The notes beneath the pieces were generated by a model. It saw only the letters and a program-made list of their open reading frames with translations. It searched no databases and had not been told where the DNA came from. A stretch of DNA of 64,000 nucleotides, from assembly GCA_029204225.1 (NCBI GenBank), contig CM055111.1:12772697-12836696 (forward strand), written 5' to 3'. Numbering within the stretch: the first letter of the stretch is position 1; each line of letters begins with the position of its first letter. A program made the translations under genes and the position numbers. Below are positions 56,996 through 64,000 of this stretch, in pieces. The DNA is from Diphasiastrum complanatum (Eukaryota > Streptophyta > Lycopodiopsida > Lycopodiales > Lycopodiaceae).

Positions 56996-58500
56996 ATGGA
57001 TCATCCTTATGATCCGAATTCAATAGAGGACTATCCACTAGAGATGGTCTCCCTATCCACCGAACAGGCTCGATTTAATTCCAGGATGAAATCCCAAGTC
57101 CAAGAGCCATCCACCAACCCATTCAATAGATGGGAACCCATGCGTTTTGAAGCTCCATATGATCGACCACATTTTCATGTTGCCGAATCTTCACATGCAC
57201 GGGCTCACTTACACGGAGCTTTTGCAAATAATGTTCCACGTATTGAAAAACATACTCCAAAGCTAGATTTATCTAAGTATGACAGTAACACTAATCCTCA
57301 AAGATTTCTTCAAGTCTTTGAGAATGCATGTGATGTCTATGGTGAGACATCACCAGACGCCATGGTATAGCTCTTCTCGATGACCATGATCGATCGAGCA
57401 CGGGAATGGTTTTTTAACCTTGATTGTGAAGATAAACGAGACTGGTCACTCTTGAAGGAGGCATTTATCAAATGCTTCAAGCCATTTCGCTTGATCGAAA
57501 GTCCTTTTGTCAAGCTAAGTAACATCAGAATGACAAAAGACGAGAAAGTGCATGACTACATTGAACAATTAAAAATATTAAAAAGTTAGGTACAAGAGCA
57601 ACCCACTGAGTCCATGCTCATAATCTGGTTCCTCATTGGACTCCCACCATGGATACGACGTGAGCTTTGCTCCAATGATGAATACACATCATTGAAACAA
57701 GCCATGTCTGATGCCATTCGGGAAGAAGATGAGGGCTCAGATGTCGACGAGCCACGTGAATGGAGAGCACATCGTCTTGTTTAAGAAGCTCGACCAAATG
57801 AACAAACACGAGAATAGTTGTGGAAAACACAGATGGAGTTGCTTAACTAGCAACACCAACAACAGATGGAGAAACTCATGAAAGAGTTTCAAAACACTCT
57901 TAAGTCTATCCAAAGTTCGATGCCAGGTCAATTACCAACTGGCCAAATCCACCATAGATGAGAGAACACATGGTGCCCTCATTGTCAAGGTGCACACACT
58001 GGCAATGAGTGCCCTTCATACCAACCGGTCCCAAATACTTCATTGATCAAATGTGACATCTGCGACTTTATGGGACATACATTTTATTGCTATTATAACC
58101 CGAGGAACCAGCCTCACAATCAGTCAGGGGGGCATTATCAACCTCCTCAACAACTGTTTGTTTCACAGAACCAACACACACACTACCAACTACGAAACAA
58201 CCAAGTCCATATACAAGAGTTGCCCAGACAACCTAGACATGAACCTCAACCATAGTTGGCGCTCTTAGGACCACCTCCAAGAGGACAACCTGACCTAGGA
58301 GCACAAAAACGTAGGCACCCTCGGGAGTCTACACAAGCACATCTGGTAGAAAACTCCTACGATCACTCATTTTATCACGATACAACACTTCCATTACCTA
58401 GTCCTCACCAATATCAAACCGACAACTCATGCTCATGCAAACGAGATGAGTATTCCACACCACCAGAAAATGCAACATAGCTAGCCATCCAAGATATTAC
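56996..58500 (+). pseudogene. Ty3/Gypsy gag
   Basis: One frame from the ATG at 56996 (MDHPYDPNS) to about 58500, broken by five or six stops. Capsid motifs: KLDLSKYDSNTNPQRFLQVF (near 57255), MIDRAREWFFNLD, WSLLKEAFIKCFK (consensus FxxxF), MTKDEKVHDYIEQLK. Later: LIGLPPWIRRELCS, a Gln-rich coiled part (QHQQQMEKLMKEFQNTL), and Cys/His-rich nucleocapsid sequence CPHCQGAHTGNECPSY then CDICDFMGHTFYCYY. The knuckle spacing is not the standard CCHC. Confidence 0.85.
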
Positions 58501-58518
58501 ACTATCACCACAGGACCA

Positions 58519-59640
58519 GTGAGTAACTGCTGCTTTATTTGTGGTGAAACAGAACACTTCATGGTTGACTGTAAAGTTAAAAACCAATACCATGCGGAAT
58601 GTCCAGACTGTGTTTGCAAACACAGTTTCAAGGATTGTTCTAAACAACCTAACAAGATTCTTCCAGCACGTCATATATCATCCGAACCTGTTAGAGTCCC
58701 AACTAGAGCACAACGCCAACAACAAGAACAACATCAAAACAATAAAAAATCAGCTGACCCATGGGGAAGCCACTTGACGGCTTCCACATTACCAAAAGAT
58801 TACCCAAACCCAAAAGTGGAATAAAGGCAATACAATGAATTTCAAGATGAGTTTTTGCGAGAGGAAGAACATACAAAAAGTCTGTTATCAGCTCCAATCC
58901 CCAAAAAGGAGCAATCTCTACTGGGACTTGAAGTATTTTTTGACCTCCTGCAAGCTCAACTCACTATGCCATTCCATAGCGCAATAAAATCCTTCGTTGG
59001 GCTTCAACATTATATCCATCGTAGTTTTCAACAGCCTACTATTCTTGATGAACAACAAAAACCAGAAGAGATTCCTGAAATTCCTCAGATTCCTATGAAT
59101 CTGTTGAATATAGGTGTTGCTAAGGGGACTAGCATCGCCCTGCCTTTGTCCTATAAAGACTATCCCACAGTAACTTGCTATCCTTGATAGCGGATCAGAT
59201 GTCAATATAATGGCTTTGTCATTGGCAAAGTCGTGGGGCTTCCATACCCTCGATCAACCATGATATAAACTTTGCATGGCTGATCAACGAGTTATAGACC
59301 CTGCTGGTCATTTATCAAATATTAAAGTTCGAATAGCAGGTGTCAAATTTGTGATTAATTGTGTTATGTTAGATTTATCAGAAGATGCCAATACTTATAA
59401 ACTCCTTCTTGGTACACCTGGCTCAAGATGGCAGGTATTGTCCAAGATTGGAAGCATAGCAAAATCACCTTTGGCAATCACAATAAACGAGTCACTGTTG
59501 ACTCAACTGGCCATGTCAAGCCTGCTAAAGTTTATGATGATTGGTCATCAACAACATATGACGAATCAGATAGTGTCCCGATCCAACCCAACGGCCACTA
59601 TACAAGATCCACGGACATAATCAATTGGGGTCAAGAACTA
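58519..59640 (+). pseudogene. Gypsy nucleocapsid and aspartic protease
   Basis: In a shifted frame: CCFICGETEHFMVDC, a CCHC knuckle (C-x2-C-x4-H-x4-C), then ECPDCVCKHSFKDC, a second Cys/His cluster. The retropepsin follows: LDSGSDVNIMALSLAKSW (active-site DSG near 59185), RIAGVKFVINCVMLDL and YKLLLGTPG near 59400. Frameshifts and stops lie between them. Confidence 0.8.
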
Positions 59641-59834
59641 GCCGCTGTGGACTGTGCTGATTCCAATCGATGTCATATCGAAACTGCTGCAGAAGATATA
59701 AATATTATCCCATCTTCTACAGACATTGATACACCCATCATCCCACTTATGATGATTGACCCGATTCCTATAGCTTGGTGCCCAAGAGAACCTAGTGTCT
59801 CTACCGCCCATGTTTCGAAGAAGGTATTCTTTCC

Positions 59835-60068
59835 ATGGATGATGTAGAAATGACGGATGAACATGTACTCCAATATCTAGATGCCCAACCTTATCCACCA
59901 AAGTCAATTCCTAAGGAGATCAAGACTCCAGGACCGTTGGCTCACGTCCAACTGACATCCAAGGTACCCAACACACAAGCATACAGGCCCAAATCCAAAG
60001 TGTATACATGGGACATGTATCCAGACGAAATCTGGCATACAATCGATGAAGACATGATAAGTATGGGG
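59835..60068 (+). pseudogene. Gypsy linker before RT
   Basis: Frame MDDVEMTDEHVLQYLDAQPY to near 60060. It corresponds to the stretch between protease and reverse transcriptase. It breaks off where the RT thumb begins; RT fingers and palm, with the catalytic YxDD, are absent, a deletion of roughly 200 codons. Confidence 0.6.
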
Positions 60069-60720
60069 TTGTACTCGGGCATATAATTTCAAAGGACGGT
60101 ATTTCTACCGACCCGTCAAAAATCAAGGTTATAGTTGAAATGCCCTTACCTACAACAATGAAGGAGGTTTATGTCTTCCTCGGTTATACAAATTATTATT
60201 GCATCTTTATAATCAACTATGTTAGCAAGGCACGCCTCATTTATTTAGTTGTGGTAGATCCTCGCTCGACTGAAGAACGAATTAAAGCCTTTAAGGAGTT
60301 GAAAATAGCCCTTACCATGGCACCCATACTCCACTCGCCAGATTATACGAAAGAGTTTCATGTGCATACTGACGCAAGTAAGTATGTCATTGGAGGTCTT
60401 CTTGCACAACCAGACGAGTATGACAAAGACTTCCCAATATGTTTCTTGAGCAGGCAACTGGTGCCTGCTGAAGTAAACTATACAACCACGGAGAGAGAAG
60501 CATTGGCTATGGTCTATGTTGTACAAAAACTTATTTATAAGGCCAGACCTTTGCATTCTACACCGATCATCAAGCCCTATTATATATCGTTAACCGATCC
60601 TATAAAACGGGACGTATAGCTCGATGGCTGTTGATATTAGAAGAATTTAATTTCCGCGTAGTCGTTTGGAAAGGGACCCAACATTTCATGGCAAATCACC
60701 TTTCCCCACTACCTAATGCT
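60069..60720 (+). pseudogene. Gypsy RT thumb and RNase H
   Basis: Reads VVLGHIISKDGISTDPSKIK, KEVYVFLGYTNYYCIF, then RNase H: EFHVHTDASKYVIGGLLAQP (catalytic Asp in TDAS), FPICFLSRQLVPAEVNYTTT, EREALAMVYVVQK (catalytic Glu). The end is frameshifted: GRIARWLLILEEFNFRVV, then KGTQHFMANHLS (family KG..N..AD.LSR; the Asp is lost). Confidence 0.88.
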
Positions 60721-60934
60721 GAAAAGGCAACTGCACCAGTCAATGATGATCTCCCTGATGCATGCCTTTTTCAAATTGATGCTACACCCTTATGGGCCGA
60801 GGAGATCACTCAATTCCTAACAATAGGCAGACTCAAAGAAGGCCTGAGTACGGCGACAATTTTTTTTTTTGCTAAAAGCAGCGCTCTTTTAGTTAATAGA
60901 GGGACAACTTTACAAAAGGGGCGTTGACGGTATC

Positions 60935-62037
60935 ATTCGACGATGTGCTTATGAATATGAGATACGACTGATCATATCTCAGGCTCATGAGGGCATTGGC
61001 GGCGGCCACTTTCTTGCTGAAGCCACAACTAAGATTATCCTACGAGCAGGATTGTGGTGGCCATCTTTATTTAAGGGCACGTTTGCTGTCATTAAAATGT
61101 GTGATGTCTATCAACGAACCAAGAAAAATACCAAAGCAGACTTCACACCACTGACTCCCATTATAGAAGGCGAAGCCTTCCATAAGTGGGAAATTGACTT
61201 TGTTGGACCAATCAGTCCAACAATGAAACATACCCAAGCTCATTACATCCTCATAGCCACAGATTACACCACTAAGTGGGTTGAGGCTCGAGCAACAAAG
61301 GACACCAACGCATAACCTGTATCGTGTTTTCTTTACGAAAACATGATTACACATTTTGGTTGCCCTATAGAGCTCGTTAGTGATCGCGACACGCATTTTT
61401 TAAATGCTGTCATGATAATTTACTACGCCATTACCTTGTCGTTCATAGAAAGAGTACACCGTATTATCCTAGATGTAATGGCCAGGCTGAATCCAGTTGC
61501 TCTGATTGGGAAACAAAACTTTTTTCAGCTATCTGGGCTTACTGCACCACCCCAAAGAAAGCCACTGACTTGGTTACCCCTTTCCACTTAGTATATGGTC
61601 AAGAGGCGGTAATGCCTGTAGAATTCGTAGTCCCTTCGCTAAGAGTCATGGAAGCTTTTTCTAAAGATCTATGTGAAAAAACTACAATTGAGCAACAAGT
61701 CAAAACCAGGCTATTTACGTTAGTCCAGTTATGCGAGACAAGACTTATATCTTACCACGCACAACTGGTTAACAAATGACGCCAAAAGGCCTAGCATGAC
61801 CATCACTTATGAAATAAAGATCTACACTTAGGTGACCAGGTGCTCCTTTATACATCAAAGAAGCACCTCGACAAATTGAAATTCTGAAGTAAGGGACCAT
61901 ATGTTATTAATAAAATCTTTCCTAATGGTGCAGTCCAGTTGCAAACACTTGACGGAATACTCCTAGACACTATCGTCAACGGTGGTCGTCTACGACGATA
62001 TTACCGTCGTCTACGACGGTATTACGAAGAGTTGTTT
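60935..62037 (+). pseudogene. Gypsy integrase
   Basis: H2C2 zinc region [20 protein letters not shown], then GLWWPSLF and [11 protein letters not shown], where the second Cys of the usual C-x2-C is Tyr. Core: [14 protein letters not shown] (first Asp), [38 protein letters not shown] (second Asp), then decayed sequence around NGQAES, the catalytic Glu region. C-terminus: TPFHLVYGQEAVMPVEF, LGDQVLLYTSKKHLD, GPYVINKIFPNGAVQLQTLD, VNGGRLRRYY. Several frames are used. Confidence 0.9.
61985..62026 (+). repeat. 21-bp in-frame duplication at the integrase end
   Basis: GTCGTCTACGACGATATTACC is followed by GTCGTCTACGACGGTATTACG. This doubles the terminal motif RLRRYY of the Gypsy polyprotein. Confidence 0.9.
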
Positions 62038-62573
62038 TTTGTTGACCCAATTTAACATCTTTTTCCTAGTATATATTTTACATATTTTATTTATTTCCTT
62101 GCTTGTAATTCTCATTTTGCATGCCTATTTTTTAACCTCGTTCCTTGTTTATGATTCATATCTGTACTTATTTTCTTTCTATGCATTTTCTCTTTCCTAT
62201 AAATACCCATTGGTCATGGATGTTCTAGGTCAACAAATGATAGACTATGCCATATGAAAAGATTCTAACACTTTTAGCCACCTCATTTCTGTCTGTCTGG
62301 TATCTCGAGCATACAAACATTCCTTGAGATACACCTTTTTCATAAGAACTTATACTCTGAGCCACAATCATATTTTTTCCCTTGAAGTTCTTCACTTGTA
62401 TCAAACAGGTCCATTTCTTCATAATGAGTTTATGTCAGATCTCGACCGACGACTTCTGTCAGATCTCAACCGATGACATCTGTCAGATCTCAACCGATGA
62501 CTTCTTCTGAGACTGCAGTTACTTGATTTCGGGCACAAATACAAGACAAGTGCCGATCTATGCGTGCAGAAAA
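62038..62573 (+). repeat. Gypsy 3' region with 24-bp tandem repeats
   Basis: After the polyprotein stop comes AT-rich sequence, then three 24-bp units at 62433, 62457 and 62481 (TGTCAGATCTCAACCGATGAC-like). They match units near 56165 in the 5' part of the element. This is most likely an incomplete 3' LTR. The Copia LTR at 62574 cuts it off. Confidence 0.5.
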
Positions 62574-63255
62574 TGTTAAAAATTCACAATTCTAGCTTGA
62601 CTAGTTTTGGTCATATGACTTGTAAATAGTTAGATGGTCATGATGTGGCTCGTCACACGTGCCAAATAGCATAGGATTCCATTCATAAGGATGTTCTCAA
62701 GTAGACCTAAGTGTTAGAACCTTTGGAATGAGTCCAAATTATGCTTAGATACAAGGGAGAAAAAATAGGAGCTATTTTTGGTAATTTTTGCATTGTTGAG
62801 GGATCTCCAAGATTCCAACCCTAACTTGGTAGGGATGAAAGATCCACCAAAATTAGCATTAGGGATAGGTTTAGGGCTACTCATACCTGCCCAAAAACGT
62901 GATGGATCATGTATATATAGGTGATGATATCTCACCAAAATCAATCAAGCAATTTCATGTTTTTTCTCTCATAATGGTGCAATTGCTCTCTATGTTCATA
63001 ATTGTTTGAGTACTTGTGATTACTAATGATTATAGGATTGAATGTAGGCCTGGTGTACAGTACTCAGACTGTGGGAGGACGTACTTTCACACGTGTGAAG
63101 CCTTCTTCAAGGATTTGGGCCATTTAGTGAGGTTCAAGCATAGATTTTTGATGGATTTTGATGGTTCAACTTGTGCTAATCTTATGAAATCATAATCTAT
63201 TGTTTCCCTCATCATTTCAAGTGTTTTAGGATCCTTATTTGCTGTAATTTTTACA
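62574..63255 (+). repeat. Copia 5' LTR, TG...CA, 682 bp
   Basis: Begins TGTTAAAAATTCACAATTC, ends GTAATTTTTACA directly at the PBS. TATA-like TGTATATATAGG near 62908 and GTACTTTCACACGTGTGAAG near 63090. Same layout as the LTR ending at 2686. Confidence 0.85.
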
Positions 63256-63268
63256 TGGTATCAGAGCC
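63256..63268 (+). promoter_or_regulatory. Primer-binding site
   Basis: TGGTATCAGAGCC immediately follows the LTR, complementary to initiator-Met tRNA. Confidence 0.88.
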
Positions 63269-64000
63269 TAAAGGTTGAAATGAGCTAAATCCTTGGTTTT
63301 CATTCAATTTGATCACAATTTTTGATCTAAATCTTGTGTAGATTGGATCTTAGCATCTAGTATTGATTCTAGAACTCAAAGTGAGTCAAATACATTGGAG
63401 ATTGGTGCTGTGTGACTTCATTTGCAGGTGTTTAGGTGTCTAAAACCAGAGGCAAAGTTGAATTCAATTCACATTACCAAGATAGCAAGTTTTGCTTGCT
63501 CCAAGCATTGATTTCTAAGCGAGTTTTGGAGGTGATTTTATAGAGGAGGCTTTCTAGCATTCAAGGAGAGGGAAGATCAGAGTTTTGGGGACTCTTCAAG
63601 GCTGTTCTAAGGTGTAGTAGACACCTCCTAAAGTGATTTAGGTTCAGTCCAACCATTGCTTGACTTATGCACCAAATTAGATCAATTTTGATCATTTTTT
63701 GCTTGTGATTGGATAGTAGATTGTGTTGCATCCTCATTAAGTTCCATTTAGATCTTTTACAAGTGATTTTGTAAGTATATTAGGTTGCTGAAATTCACTC
63801 TTGATCAGATCATTTGGAAGCTTTAATGTTCTTTATAGAAAGAGGGGCAATTCTACTAGTATTGTCTACTTCAATCAAGCAAGTGCATTGTTTCTAGTAT
63901 TCTATGATTTGATTTTGTTAGAGATCATTCTTAGATCTTTATAGGAAGTCTATTACTGATTTTTTCAGGTCCCTAAGAAGTGGGATAAGGTAGACCTTCA
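63269..64000 (+). other. Copia leader, cut by the window end
   Basis: Non-coding leader like that at 2700-3473, ending in CAGGTCCCTAAGAAGTGGGAT. In the first element this motif lies about 50 bp before gag, so gag should start just beyond the window. Confidence 0.65.

Overview
This window looks like nuclear DNA of a seed plant. It is AT-rich and gene-poor, with GT/AG introns, many Ty1/Copia and Ty3/Gypsy fragments whose primer-binding sites match plant initiator-Met tRNA (TGGTATCAGAGC or TGGTATTAGAGCC), a hAT transposase of the DUF659 type, and long CT/GA microsatellites. The species cannot be named from the sequence. No operons, prokaryotic genes, CRISPR arrays, tRNAs or rRNAs were seen.

Layout. 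0-2 kb: no gene, one 69-bp duplication. 2.0-5.0 kb: decayed Copia (+). 5.5-6.3 kb: Copia LTR with PBS and a duplicated LTR head. 8.5-9.5 kb: Gypsy remnant with the gag start fused to RT/RNase H. 9.5-11.4 kb: Copia (-) with the gag start fused to RT. 11.44-14.85 kb: complete non-autonomous LTR element with TSDs, AG...CT LTR ends and an 80-bp repeat array. 15.1-16.4 kb: 210-bp GA tract and Copia RNase H (-). 18.1-19.4 kb: Copia integrase (+). 20.7-22.6 kb: first three exons of a purple acid phosphatase (PAP) gene (+). 23.5-23.9 kb: Gypsy integrase tail (-). 24.3-28.8 kb: GC-rich multi-exon hAT transposon (-). 31.6-32.5 kb: two middle PAP exons on the opposite strand. 32.9-33.9 kb: LINE remnant (-). 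37.8-42.3 kb: Copia (-) with both LTRs and a near-perfect TSD. 42.7-46.2 kb: Copia (-) IN-RT-RNase H with an in-frame amplified motif. 49.0-52.9 kb: Copia integrase gene interrupted by a nested gag-only Copia that carries a long unrecognised reading frame. 52.9-55.9 kb: Copia (-). 55.9-62.5 kb: Gypsy (+). 62.57 kb to the end: 5' LTR and leader of another Copia (+).

The only host gene recognised is the PAP. Its 5' exons and middle exons face each other about 9 kb apart, with the hAT element between them and a LINE beyond. This suggests one ancestral gene broken by rearrangement, or two broken paralogues. The rest is a nest of LTR elements, several with internal deletions that bring gag (or the LTR) next to later pol domains. 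No clearly new biological system is established. The items most worth a second look are the 280-codon unrecognised frame in the gag-only Copia, the AG...CT retroelement with its 80-bp array, the split PAP gene, and the near-intact hAT gene.
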